DNA from: Sulfolobus islandicus Y.N.15.51
Lineage (GTDB): Archaea; Thermoproteota; Thermoprotei_A; Sulfolobales; Sulfolobaceae
Assembly (NCBI RefSeq): GCF_000022485.1
Contig: NC_012623.1
Location: 620,001-684,000, forward strand
Length of the DNA stretch: 64,000 nt
Direction of reading: 5' to 3'
Shown here in pieces: positions 37,543 through 45,718 of this stretch. The notes under the pieces were generated by a model that saw nothing but the letters and a program-made list of their open reading frames with translations, was not told where the DNA came from and searched no databases. The translations under genes and the position numbers were made by a program. Each line of letters opens with the position of its first letter. Within the stretch, counting starts at the first letter, position 1.

Positions 37543-38259
37543 AGCGAGGAAATTCTTGTATATTTTTTCCTCAACTTCATCTTCTTCTACTCTTTTTAAT
37601 TGACTAATTTGCTTTATAGCAAACTTTACATTACAAGGTTTATTTCTACTCATTTTTTCTGGACCCATAAACGGTGAATCAGTTTCTGTAAGAATAAAAT
37701 CTAAAGGTATCTCCTTAACCACTCTCTGTCTATCCTTATCCCTCACTATTATTGGGGGAATTGATATTAATCCACCAAGTTCAATTACCTTATCAGCTAT
37801 TTTTATACTTCCCTCAAAACTATGTATTACAAATTTAACTTTTCTGAATGAGGTAATCATCTCCAAGAAATCTTTCATTCCTCCCCTTATATGGATTATT
37901 ACTGGCTTTTCTTCTATCTCAGCTATTTGCAAGAATCTCTCTAGAATTTCAATTTGTTTTCTTTTGAGTTCGTTCTCCTTTATCCAAAAGTAATCTAAAC
38001 CAACCTCACTTATTATATTTGCGTATCTTGTTAACTCCACGCACTTATCTACCTCATTTATCTTATCTTTCACAAACTCAGGATGAAAGCCTATTGCCGG
38101 AATAATATTGTTATATTTTCTAGCTAATTTAAGCGTTTTTAAATTGCTTTGGAGATCAACACCAGCGTTTACTATTAGAATTTCACATTCATTTACTATA
38201 AAATCCCTATCCGCATCAAAGTCTCCAACATCTATATGAGCGTGAGAATCCACTAACAT
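37513..38259 (-). CDS. TatD-family metal-dependent hydrolase
   Basis: A 248-residue TIM-barrel hydrolase with the four TatD landmarks: MLVDSHAHIDV (HxH), SEVGLDYFWIKE (Glu), PVIIHIRGG (His) and TETDSPF (Asp). Homologues are 3'-5' DNA/RNA exonucleases or deoxyribonucleases. Cytoplasmic; likely monocistronic. Confidence 0.88.
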   Translation of the reverse strand: MLVDSHAHIDVGDFDADRDFIVNECEILIVNAGVDLQSNLKTLKLARKYNNIIPAIGFHPEFVKDKINEVDKCVELTRYANIISEVGLDYFWIKENELKRKQIEILERFLQIAEIEEKPVIIHIRGGMKDFLEMITSFRKVKFVIHSFEGSIKIADKVIELGGLISIPPIIVRDKDRQRVVKEIPLDFILTETDSPFMGPEKMSRNKPCNVKFAIKQISQLKRVEEDEVEEKIYKNFLALVSSRLTTS

Positions 38260-38290
38260 TAAAGGAAAAAGAGAAAAAAGATTTAAAAAA

Positions 38291-38455
38291 CTACTTCCAA
38301 GGCTCCTTCAGTAACTGTATTTTTACTACTCCCTCACTTTCATCGTAGGTTACTTTAACTAAATCTCCTTCCTTAATTTGAAACTTCTGTCTTACTTTTG
38401 CTGGAATTGTTACTTGATAGTTTCTTGATACTTTTACTATTTCTTCTACTGCCAT
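38291..38455 (-). CDS. SpoVT-AbrB fold DNA-binding protein, Sso7c4-like
   Basis: A 54-residue protein on the minus strand. VSRNYQVTIPAKVRQKF and KEGDLVKVTYDE are the swapped-hairpin AbrB motif, and the C-terminus ends EPWK. A GGTGA ribosome site lies 6 nt before ATG 38455, which is why I prefer it to the in-frame ATG at 38467 (58 aa). It closely resembles what I recall of Sso7c4, a crenarchaeal 7-kDa DNA-binding chromatin protein. No PIN toxin is adjacent, so an antitoxin role is unlikely. Confidence 0.82.
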   Translation of the reverse strand: MAVEEIVKVSRNYQVTIPAKVRQKFQIKEGDLVKVTYDESEGVVKIQLLKEPWK

Positions 38456-38654
38456 TCTATTCACCATAATACTCTATTACTAATCTAATATATAAATCTT
38501 ACCCATATCTGTAAATAATAGATACTAGTACATAAGTGAGAATGATGTAGTAATGCTTTATATCCAAAATATATTAGTAATACTTTATGCTAATTATTTT
38601 TGTATAATACTTGCATTAGAGGTTTATAGATTCAATAGTTACCTTACTATGATT

Positions 38655-38703
38655 GGAAAAAATTTTTATATGTGACTTGTTAGATTCTTTATTAGTGAGA
38701 TAA
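38655..38703 (+). promoter_or_regulatory. Promoter of the Lrs14/Sta1-like gene
   Basis: GAAAAAATTTTTATATG at 38655-38671 gives a BRE/TATA pair about 35-45 bp before ATG 38704. The 38468-38654 stretch is AT-rich and shared with the divergent Sso7c4-like gene. Confidence 0.5.
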
Positions 38704-39093
38704 ATGTCGGAAACCCAATTAAGTGAGGGAACTAGAATAAAGCTACCATCTGGAAAGGATGCTGGTCTAGTGGATATTTTGTCATTTTGCTATGGTCTAT
38801 CGGAAACTGATGTCACAGTATTATTAGCCTTAATGAAAGGCGATGCTAGAGGTACTGAAGAGTTGGAAAGTGATCTTAAGCTTTCTAAAGCTTCAATTAA
38901 TAGAAGTTTAAACAAGTTACTTGAGATGGGATTAGTAATGAGAATAAAGGAGCCAGGGAACAAGGCTGGAAGACCAAGATATTTATACAAGGCTAGAGAT
39001 TATACTGAGCTTAAAGGTAAGATGCTTAGCGATATAAAGGATTGTGCAGATAAAATGGCACAACTAGTTGAAAAGGAGTTTAAGCCATTGTAA
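38704..39093 (+). CDS. sta1: Lrs14-family winged-helix regulator, Sta1-like
   Basis: A 129-residue protein. The winged helix is LSETDVTVLLALMKG, then ELESDLKLSKASINRSLNKLLEMGLV, with wing IKEPGNKAGRPRYLYKA; a long C-terminal helix (LKGKMLSDIKDCADKMAQLV) dimerises. Position next to the quinol oxidase genes and size agree with Sta1 of S. solfataricus, a host activator of SIRV1 promoters, but identity is from memory. An oligo-T stretch (39094-39117) follows. Confidence 0.8.
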   Translation: MSETQLSEGTRIKLPSGKDAGLVDILSFCYGLSETDVTVLLALMKGDARGTEELESDLKLSKASINRSLNKLLEMGLVMRIKEPGNKAGRPRYLYKARDYTELKGKMLSDIKDCADKMAQLVEKEFKPL

Positions 39094-39159
39094 TTTTTTC
39101 TGAGTTTTTCTATTTTTAGTACTTTAGCTTTAAAAGCTTTAATATAATAATGAATATTA

Positions 39160-39555
39160 ATGTTTTGGCATAGGAGAAGAGGCTTAAAGTGGCTTATATT
39201 GTACGTATTATCTAAAGGGACAATGACTGGCGCCCAAATTATGGATGAGATTGAGAGGACAAGCTATGGTATGTGGAGACCATCTCCAGGCTCTGTGTAT
39301 CCTGCATTGGACGCTCTGGAATCTGAAGGTTTAATAAGAATTAGTAAAGTTGACGGGTGGAAAAAATATTATGAATTGACAGAAGAGGGTAGAAAAGCTA
39401 TCGGAGTTATGTCAGAGGAGGATAAAGTTAAAGAAGCAATAGAACAATTGGAGTTCTCTGCTAGATACATAGTTGAGAATCTAGAGAAATTGAATGACGA
39501 GGATAAGCGAAAAGTGAAAAATATTTTGGATGAGTTAAGTAAAGTTATGCGATAA
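39160..39555 (+). CDS. PadR-family transcriptional regulator (second)
   Basis: A 131-residue protein with LKWLILYVLSKGTMTGAQIMDEIE and RPSPGSVYPALDALESEGLI, the PadR winged helix, and a short helical C-terminus. TTTAAAAGCTTTAATA at 39129-39144 is a likely TATA region. It shares the fold and length of the PadR gene at 32635 but only moderate similarity. Possible targets are the ABC exporter or the enoyl-CoA hydratase gene nearby. Confidence 0.87.
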   Translation: MFWHRRRGLKWLILYVLSKGTMTGAQIMDEIERTSYGMWRPSPGSVYPALDALESEGLIRISKVDGWKKYYELTEEGRKAIGVMSEEDKVKEAIEQLEFSARYIVENLEKLNDEDKRKVKNILDELSKVMR

Positions 39556-39588
39556 ATTTTTATTTGTTAAGTTATATTTACTCTCAAT

Positions 39589-40338
39589 ATGCCTATTGAA
39601 GTTTACGAGTATGATAAGTATATTTTGTTGAAATTTTACCCAAAAGACAATAAATATAATTTATTTAATGTTGAGTTCATGACACAGTTGATAGATACTT
39701 TATCAGCAATAAATGACAATAAGGGTAAAAGATTTCTTATTATTAGGGGAGAGGATAACTTTGGTACAGGTGCGGACATTAGAGAATTAATTAAAGCCTC
39801 CAACGATAATGAATTCGCTATTACATTCTTCACCTATATGAGGGAAATATTTCATAAAATGCTAGATATGAATAAAATAGTTATTTCCCAAGTAAAAAAG
39901 ATAGCCTATGGAGCTTCTATGGAGCTTCTATTGCTATCAGATTACGTCATATCGGAATCTAAGGCAATGTTCGCAACACCGGGTGTAAAAATAGGTGTAT
40001 TTCCCCCGGTTCTCTCATCAATTGGCCATTTTATATTAGGTTATAATAACATTAAAAGAATAGCAATGAAAGGTGAGGTTATTGATGCAAATGAGGCTAA
40101 ATCTATAGGTTTAGTACACATTGTTAATGACGATTTGGATAAGGCAACCTTTGAATTGATTAAAGAACTATCAATTTCTGCACCTTCTGCAACTTTATAT
40201 ATAAAAAGAAATATGCTAAGACCATTTAGAGATTACATTGATAAAGCTTTTAATGATCTTATTATACAAATCCAGAGTGAAGAAGCAAGAGAGGGACTAT
40301 TAAGCTTTATTAATAAGACCAACCCACCCTGGTTTTAG
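39589..40338 (+). CDS. Enoyl-CoA hydratase/isomerase family protein
   Basis: A 249-residue crotonase-fold protein. IRGEDNFGTGADIRELI near residue 50 is the first oxyanion-hole segment, and KKIAYGASMELLLLSDYVIS near residue 105 the second. GVKIGVFPPVLSSIGH near residue 135 replaces the usual catalytic-Glu region, where one of the two acids seems absent, so hydratase activity is not certain; isomerase or hydrolase function is possible. Its stop overlaps the convergent permease gene by 4 bp. Confidence 0.82.
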   Translation: MPIEVYEYDKYILLKFYPKDNKYNLFNVEFMTQLIDTLSAINDNKGKRFLIIRGEDNFGTGADIRELIKASNDNEFAITFFTYMREIFHKMLDMNKIVISQVKKIAYGASMELLLLSDYVISESKAMFATPGVKIGVFPPVLSSIGHFILGYNNIKRIAMKGEVIDANEAKSIGLVHIVNDDLDKATFELIKELSISAPSATLYIKRNMLRPFRDYIDKAFNDLIIQIQSEEAREGLLSFINKTNPPWF

Positions 40339-41348
40339 TCAATTTCTCTTAACTTTAAAAGTCGTCCTCCCGCATAAAGGAAGAGTACGGTAAAGAAGAA
40401 AACTATGGAGACTAATATGGGATTTGGCGATACACCGTATACTATTAAATCTCGTATAATTGTTATAATTACAGATAATGGTTGGTATTCTACAAATATT
40501 CTTACTATCGGCGGATATACGTTAGGAGGGAAGAAGGCATTACTCAAGAACATTAGCGGAAATACTAGAACGTTAGCCACTATCTCTGAAAGAAATATCT
40601 TATCCTTTGGTGTTAATCCGTAGATTATTGCCCCTAGGCCACCAAATAATAAGGTTGAGATTACTAAGAATCCCAAGAATTCTATACCTATTATTGGTAT
40701 AAAACCAAATAGAATTCCCAGAATTATTACTGCAGCTGTGGAAATTAGTGTTATAATTATCACATAGATTATTAGTGAGATCACCCACTCATAACTCTTT
40801 AATGGAGATGTAGCTAATCTTTCGATTATCCTATCTCTGAAATAACTAGCCGAAACTCCTATCGTACTAAGTATTCCATTAGAGAGTGATATTATCCCTA
40901 TTATTCCAGATATTAAATAATAATAATAAGTATATCCTGATATTTGTAAAACTGTGAAGTCACGTGTATTATTAACCTTTTGATAATACTGGTCAATAAC
41001 TGACTCTAATACTGGTACAAACTCTTGATTTTGCTTACTGGTATATATTGTGAAACTAGACCCATTCACCTTGACGTAAATATAGTCATGCTCTACTGCG
41101 TATTTTAGACTTACGTTAGTTAATCCTTGAAATATCTCAGTGGTATTAAGATACTTGGCTAGACCATAATCTCCCTCCACTGCAACAATAACGTGAAAAT
41201 AACTACTAAAACCCCCAAATACGAGACCGAATAGTAACGTTATGATAATAGGAAATATTATTATCCAGAAGATTACGAATCTATTTCTTAAATTATCCTT
41301 AACCAATGCAGAAACAGTCAGTAATATCCTATTCATTATTCTCACCAT
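40335..41348 (-). CDS. ABC-2 type transporter permease
   Basis: A 337-residue membrane protein: one N-terminal helix (FVIFWIIIFPIIITLLFGLVFGG), an extracytoplasmic domain of about 120 residues, then five C-terminal helices including YYLISGIIGIISLSNGILST and VLVFPLMFLSNAFFPP. This is the ABC-2 layout for drug or lipid exporters. The start overlaps the ATPase gene end by 20 bp. Confidence 0.88.
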   Translation of the reverse strand: MVRIMNRILLTVSALVKDNLRNRFVIFWIIIFPIIITLLFGLVFGGFSSYFHVIVAVEGDYGLAKYLNTTEIFQGLTNVSLKYAVEHDYIYVKVNGSSFTIYTSKQNQEFVPVLESVIDQYYQKVNNTRDFTVLQISGYTYYYYLISGIIGIISLSNGILSTIGVSASYFRDRIIERLATSPLKSYEWVISLIIYVIIITLISTAAVIILGILFGFIPIIGIEFLGFLVISTLLFGGLGAIIYGLTPKDKIFLSEIVANVLVFPLMFLSNAFFPPNVYPPIVRIFVEYQPLSVIITIIRDLIVYGVSPNPILVSIVFFFTVLFLYAGGRLLKLREID

Positions 41349-42069
41349 CCTCTAAAGACTTAATTAATTCTAGGTAAGCATCTTCCAAATTACTAGTCTT
41401 AAATTCTGCCATTATCTCGCTTGCAGTGGAAACTTTAATCACCTTGCCCCCGTATAGTATTGCTACTCTATCTGATAATTTTTGTGCCTCATCTAAATAA
41501 TGCGTTGTTAGAAATATCGTTACCCCTTTATTTTTCATCATCTTTATGATTTCCCAAAACTCTCTTCTAGCCTTAGGATCTAAACCCAAGGTGGGTTCGT
41601 CTAAAAATAAAATTTCTTGATTTCCAGCAAATGCTGATGCAAGACCTACTCTTCTCATATAACCCCCAGATAAGTATCTTAGTTTTTGGTTTTTCACTTC
41701 CTCTAAGTCTAACAGTGAAATTAGTTCATCAACTTGTGTTTCCTTTCCATTATATAATTTAACGAAATATTCTATGTTCTCCCTTACCGTTAAATCTAGA
41801 AATCCTTGATAATCTTGAGGCATTACTCCAATCTTTTCTCTAATTTTTCCACACTCCTCCGGTACCCTATACCCTATTACCCTAACTTCTCCCCTATATG
41901 GTTTTATCACACAAGATAGTACTTTCACAGTTGTTGTCTTCCCTGCTCCATTGGGACCAAGCAATGAGAATATTTCGCCTTTATAGACTGTAAATGAGAT
42001 CCCCCTTAGTACTTCTTTATCTTTGTAATTTTTATATAAATCCCTAACCTCTACTATAACATTACTCAT
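41329..42069 (-). CDS. ABC transporter ATP-binding protein (drug/export type)
   Basis: A 246-residue ATPase. LLGPNGAGKTTTVKVL is Walker A (near residue 33), YLSGGYMRRVGLA the signature, ILFLDEPTLGLDP Walker B and TTHYLDEA the switch His. It pairs with the following permease in a two-gene exporter operon of the CcmA/DrrA type. Divergent from the AIR-synthase-like gene with 28 bp between starts. Confidence 0.93.
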   Translation of the reverse strand: MSNVIVEVRDLYKNYKDKEVLRGISFTVYKGEIFSLLGPNGAGKTTTVKVLSCVIKPYRGEVRVIGYRVPEECGKIREKIGVMPQDYQGFLDLTVRENIEYFVKLYNGKETQVDELISLLDLEEVKNQKLRYLSGGYMRRVGLASAFAGNQEILFLDEPTLGLDPKARREFWEIIKMMKNKGVTIFLTTHYLDEAQKLSDRVAILYGGKVIKVSTASEIMAEFKTSNLEDAYLELIKSLEDGENNE

Positions 42070-42097
42070 ATATGCTAATTATTTTATAATAGTTAAT

Positions 42098-43054
42098 GTG
42101 AATTTCGGTAAAGTTTCTATCAATAAATTTATTTATAATTTACCAACAGGGGACTGTCTTACTTGTCCATCAATAGGTGAAGACGCTGCAGTTCTTGAGA
42201 CAAAAGGCGAGTATTTGATCGTACATTCAGATCCAATTACCGAGGCTAAAAGTGACAACGGTTTTCTTTCAATAGCGGTGGCGTGTAATGATATAAATAT
42301 GAAAGGAGCGCAATGCAGATGGGTAAACAGTGTTATCTTACTTTCAGATATTTCCCATTTGGGTGGTATAATTTCTGGAATATCAGAAGCGTGTAACTTA
42401 ATAGGCTGTAAAGTTGTAGGTGGTCATACAGAGGTTACAAGTAATGTTAAACAAGACATTGTAATTACTACCGCAATGGGCACTTCTAATAAGTTTTTGA
42501 ACTACAAGAGTGTAAAAGAGGGAATGAAAGTCGTACTTGTTGGAAGCCCGGGTATTGAGGGAACATGGATTTTAGCTAAAGATTATAGTGAATTGCTATT
42601 AGAAAAGGGTGTAAGTAGGGAGGTTATTGAGAAGGCAAAGGGCTTTAAGATGGACATAATAGTCCAACAGAGAGCTTTAAGTATTTTAGATTATGTAGCT
42701 GCAATGCACGACGCTACAGAAGGAGGAGTAATGCAAGCACTACTTGAGATCGCAAAAGCCACCGGATATACTGTCTTGATTAATTTGGATAAGATTGGGT
42801 TGAGATATGAGACTAAAATTATAACTAAGGCTTTAAATATTGATCCTTTAAAACTAATTTCCTCTGGGTCTTTTATTGCAATATCTAATCATCCAGAAAA
42901 GATTCTTGAGAGAATAAGTGAGGCATATGTAATAGGAGAGATTAAGAGGGGAGATTCGGTTTTAGAGATTAAGGGCGTTGGAACTTTTAATCAAGATTTC
43001 GAGGAGGAATTGGTCAAGTTTGAAAGCAATTATCTTAGCTGGGGGAAAGGGTAA
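42098..43054 (+). CDS. AIR synthase-related protein (HypE/PurM fold)
   Basis: A 318-residue protein from GTG 42098. PSIGEDAAVLETKGEYLIVHSDPI is the N-terminal ATP/metal region, VVGGHTEVT near residue 110 the glycine loop, and MHDATEGGVMQALLEIAK near residue 207 the second signature. It resembles HypE, but no hydrogenase-maturation genes and no C-terminal carbamoylated cysteine tail are present. A role in an ATP-dependent cofactor or thiol reaction is inferred. The end overlaps the next gene. Confidence 0.75.
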   Translation: MNFGKVSINKFIYNLPTGDCLTCPSIGEDAAVLETKGEYLIVHSDPITEAKSDNGFLSIAVACNDINMKGAQCRWVNSVILLSDISHLGGIISGISEACNLIGCKVVGGHTEVTSNVKQDIVITTAMGTSNKFLNYKSVKEGMKVVLVGSPGIEGTWILAKDYSELLLEKGVSREVIEKAKGFKMDIIVQQRALSILDYVAAMHDATEGGVMQALLEIAKATGYTVLINLDKIGLRYETKIITKALNIDPLKLISSGSFIAISNHPEKILERISEAYVIGEIKRGDSVLEIKGVGTFNQDFEEELVKFESNYLSWGKG

Positions 43055-43514
43055 AAGAGTAACGTTATTTAAACCTTTTTTAGTAGTTTGTGGTAAACCG
43101 TTAATTTCATGGGTTTTTGACGCGGTAAATAAGGTATGTGATAAGGTATACTTAGGTATTAGTCCATCCCATCCCTTATTTCCAATATTTAAGGATTCTA
43201 TTTTCAAAATATTTCCTACTCCAGATATTAGTTATGAAAACGACATCAAATATGTAGTTGATAATCTAAAACCACCAATACTAGTTTTACCTATTGATCT
43301 CGCGTTCATTGACGATAATGCCATAAAAACTTTGATTGACAAGTGTAATGTTGACGTATGTAGTCTCAAAAGTAACGGTAATTATCTAGGTGTCTCATAC
43401 TGGATTGGATTAAATTTTTCGAATTATGCTACTATTGAAGTAAAGAGAAGGTTATATAATATAAATACTTGGGAAGATTATATTAGAGCCAATAAGGAGT
43501 GTAATATGCTTTGA
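43020..43514 (+). CDS. MobA/CobY-like nucleotidyltransferase
   Basis: The true start is likely TTG 43020, 11 bp after GAGGAGGAA (43001-43009), giving 164 residues that open with KAIILAGGKGKRV, the NTP-binding loop. KPFLVVCGKPLISWVFDAV follows and LVLPIDLAFIDD near residue 88 is the metal-binding DxxF-like site. The family includes CobY (adenosylcobinamide-phosphate guanylyltransferase) and MobA; CobY fits a little better. It overlaps the AIR-synthase-like gene by 35 bp and the DUF1614 gene by 4 bp. Confidence 0.72.
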   Translation: MKAIILAGGKGKRVTLFKPFLVVCGKPLISWVFDAVNKVCDKVYLGISPSHPLFPIFKDSIFKIFPTPDISYENDIKYVVDNLKPPILVLPIDLAFIDDNAIKTLIDKCNVDVCSLKSNGNYLGVSYWIGLNFSNYATIEVKRRLYNINTWEDYIRANKECNML

Positions 43515-44239
43515 AAAGAATAATCGTTCTTTCGCCTTTTAGGGGTCTTTTTAGGTCTATATTATACTTTTTATTAGGCCTTATTATGGCACTAATATCT
43601 GCAGGATATTTCTCCCAGCTTTTTTCGATAGTTGGAATTAATAAGGATATTGCAATAATTGTTTCAATTGCTATTTCATTTCTAAGCCTATTTAGTAGTC
43701 CTTTTAACTTAGTTTTGAAAGAGGTGAAAAAAGAGGCTATAGCAATCGAGGAAGACGTTGTATTCTTCTTTGGGTTTCCCATATTTATACCACGTATATC
43801 TAGACGCAATATGAACACATTAGTTGCAATAAATCTAGGCGGAGCCCTAATTCCAGTAGGAGTCTCGTTGTTTTTGATGTATGAATTACAAGGTTATAGT
43901 ATATATTTTATAATAAATATACTAATTGTGACTATTATTTCAAAATTTTTTTCTAGGGTAATTAGAGGAATTGGAGTTATAATGCATCCTATAATACCTA
44001 GCGTATTTTCAGTAATAACTAGTTATGTTCTTTTCTATAAATTTCATTTTCTTATACCCTTATCTGCATATATTGGCAGCATATTGGGTACGTTAATAGG
44101 TGCCGACTTACTTAACTTAAGGAGAATTATTAATGAGGCAAGACCACAAATTATAAGCATAGGTGGAATGGGTACGTTTGACGGTATATTCGTATCTGGT
44201 ATTATATCTGTTTTCATAAGCGAACTTCTTATTATCTAA
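43511..44239 (+). CDS. DUF1614 family membrane protein
   Basis: A 242-residue polytopic protein from TTG 43511. Six or seven helices are expected (LFRSILYFLLGLIMALISAG, INKDIAIIVSIAISFLSLF, TLVAINLGGALIPVGVSLFL, others). The conserved stretch ISIGGMGTFDGIFVSGIISV closes the protein, as in DUF1614 proteins of archaea. Function unknown; translationally coupled to the nucleotidyltransferase. Confidence 0.75.
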   Translation: MKRIIVLSPFRGLFRSILYFLLGLIMALISAGYFSQLFSIVGINKDIAIIVSIAISFLSLFSSPFNLVLKEVKKEAIAIEEDVVFFFGFPIFIPRISRRNMNTLVAINLGGALIPVGVSLFLMYELQGYSIYFIINILIVTIISKFFSRVIRGIGVIMHPIIPSVFSVITSYVLFYKFHFLIPLSAYIGSILGTLIGADLLNLRRIINEARPQIISIGGMGTFDGIFVSGIISVFISELLII

Positions 44240-44813
44240 AATAATTAGGGGTTCTCAAGGCTTTTGTCCCCTCGTTTCCTAGTCTGCTCAAGTAGCTTCC
44301 TCTAGCCTTAAATAAGGCATCAGCATGTGTTCAAGTTCATCACGGAAAAAATATTTGATAGGAGTGTATAAATTAATTTGAGGCGGATCTGGCAAAATCC
44401 TTGTTGGATTTAGCTTGCTTAACCTCTTTTGTCTGTGTCATATGTTTAGGTCCACCCTCGCTTATACGAACTTTTCTTCAAAAAAGTATTATTTTCCAGA
44501 CTTTTTATGTATCTTAATCATCTGGTTTTTTACGCAAAAAAGAGATCCCCATACTGACGTGTTATAAAATGTAAGTCTAGAGCGAGAGAAGTGGGATATA
44601 ATACATTTATGTATAAGAAATATGGTTCTAAGAATAATTGTTATTGCATTGCAGTTATGAATTTGTATTTTGAGGAGACCTCTAATCCTTCCACTACTGC
44701 TTAAATTCTGAATAGATAAAATAAGCATTTAGAATTCAGAGGAAGTCAGTCTCTCCGTCTTATCTTTATCAAAAGAGTAAATCATTTATAACCTTTAGAA
44801 ACTACTATATGAG
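44240..44813. other. Intergenic region with minus-strand transposase-like remnant
   Basis: About 570 bp without an intact gene. On the minus strand near 44290-44345 the frame RDELEHMLMPYLRLEEAT is interrupted by stops, and upstream of it MTQTKEVKQAKSNKDFARSASN (44390-44450) ends early, so a decayed gene, probably a transposase, is likely. The last 30 bp before the tRNA carry TTTATA (44785-44790), the tRNA-Pro TATA box. Confidence 0.4.
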
Positions 44814-44889
44814 GGGGCCGTAGTCTAGCCTGGACTAGGACGCCAGGCTTGGGCCCTGGTGATCGCGGGTTCAAATCCCGCCGGCCCCA
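44814..44889 (+). tRNA. tRNA-Pro (TGG)
   Basis: A 76-nt cloverleaf without intron: acceptor GGGGCCG/CGGCCCC with discriminator A, D arm GTCT..GGAC, anticodon stem CCAGG/CCTGG with loop CTTGGGC (anticodon TGG), T arm GCGGG/CCCGC with TTCAAAT. TATA box TTTATA lies 24-29 bp upstream. The 3' half was used as integration target: a diverged copy lies at 45924-45968. Confidence 0.97.
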
Positions 44890-45087
44890 CTCAGTTAGTA
44901 GAAAAACCACTTGATAAATTGAAAGAAGTTATCACGACTAACACCAAAAACACGCTAGTATTTCCTATATAGGGCTACTAAGGCAGTAAATAGGAGCATT
45001 AGTACCATGATGTACCCCATAGCCCTAGTCTTATGGGAGAGAAGGTTAATTCCAGAATTTGTAGCTTAATGACTACACTGTGCTTAA

Positions 45088-45164
45088 GATTCAGTAATAA
45101 AAAATTCTGAATCGGAATTAACTAATCCGACTCAATCCCGACTCAGAGATAGAATCGCTGAATC
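45088..45164. repeat. Cluster of short direct and inverted repeats
   Basis: GATTCAG (45088-45094) pairs with CTGAATC (45107-45113) around an AT-rich 12-nt loop; CTGAATC recurs at 45158-45164, and CCGACTCA occurs twice, at 45127-45134 and 45138-45145. This could be protein-binding iterons of the lost plasmid or virus. Confidence 0.5.
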
Positions 45165-45209
45165 TGGATCATCCCAAAGAGGGGTAAGAAAAATTTGGTA
45201 ATTCAAGAT

Positions 45210-45341
45210 ATGACAGCCAAACAACAACAAATTTATGACTCCCTGAAGACATTAAGTGAACATAAGACAGCAATGCCTCTGAGTAAGCTTAGCAAAGAAG
45301 AGCTAAAATTGTTACCGGAATTAAGAGAAAAGGGTATATAA
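45210..45341 (+). pseudogene. Remnant of a small element-encoded protein
   Basis: ATG frame of 43 codons (MTAKQQQIYDSLKTLSEHKT...LSKLSKEELKLLPELREKGI) then TAA. The first helix-turn-helix-like half of a winged-helix protein is visible. One frame over the next bases read NHDNRLVLAYSGRICF, a likely continuation, so a single frameshift near 45338 seems to have split the gene. Confidence 0.45.
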
Positions 45342-45356
45342 ACCACGACAATAGAC

Positions 45357-45602
45357 TTGTCTTGGCTTACAGCGGAAGGATATGTTTTAGTGCCGGTAAG
45401 GCGTGTTGAGTCCCCCAGTAAACCTAATTATATTAGTGACCCTCTTTATTATTGCCACACCATCTGGTTTGCCTCACGTTATAATGAAATAAAGGGCAAA
45501 ACCTTGAAGATGAAGATATCGACAATTGACTTAATGGCGTGCTTGAAGCTACATAATAAAAAAGAGATGGTGAACAGCGATGCTGTGTATATTAAAGAAT
45601 GA
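45357..45602 (+). pseudogene. Possible decayed element ORF
   Basis: An 81-codon TTG frame. Its second half (SDPLYYCHTIWFASRYNEIK and later KKEMVNSDAVYIKE) reads like real protein, while the first 20 codons lie in a different frame from the winged-helix remnant upstream. No ribosome site. Probably a fragment of an element gene. Confidence 0.3.
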
Positions 45603-45718
45603 AATTCAGTTTTTTGCCTAACTATGGAATCGTTATCACACCCTTTCAATTCTACTGGAGATATGATAATTAACAGTCCTTAAATACCCTCACGTGATAA
45701 TTATAAATGATTTAGAGC

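Larger units (their letters stand above)
44890..45718. mobile_element. Interior of an eroded SSV-type integrated element
   Basis: Bounded by tRNA-Pro on the left and the int(N)/att copy on the right. Only fragments of genes remain here: a 36-codon trace near 44965-45070 (STMMYPIALVLWERRLIPEFV), a short repeat cluster at 45088-45164 and two small frames at 45210 and 45357. The matching int(C) expected just after the tRNA is not recognisable, so most of the element has been deleted. Confidence 0.55.

Noticed and set aside
38291-38455. VapB-type antitoxin
   Set aside because: The AbrB fold would allow it, but no PIN-domain gene is adjacent and the sequence fits the Sso7c4 chromatin-protein type.
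38538-38570. Possible C/D sRNA starting at GAATGATG
   Set aside because: No CTGA-like D or D' box follows at guide distance.
44489-44728. A 79-codon minus-strand gene before tRNA-Pro
   Set aside because: No ribosome site or TATA box, odd composition (many Ile, His, Arg), and it lies in an eroded region.
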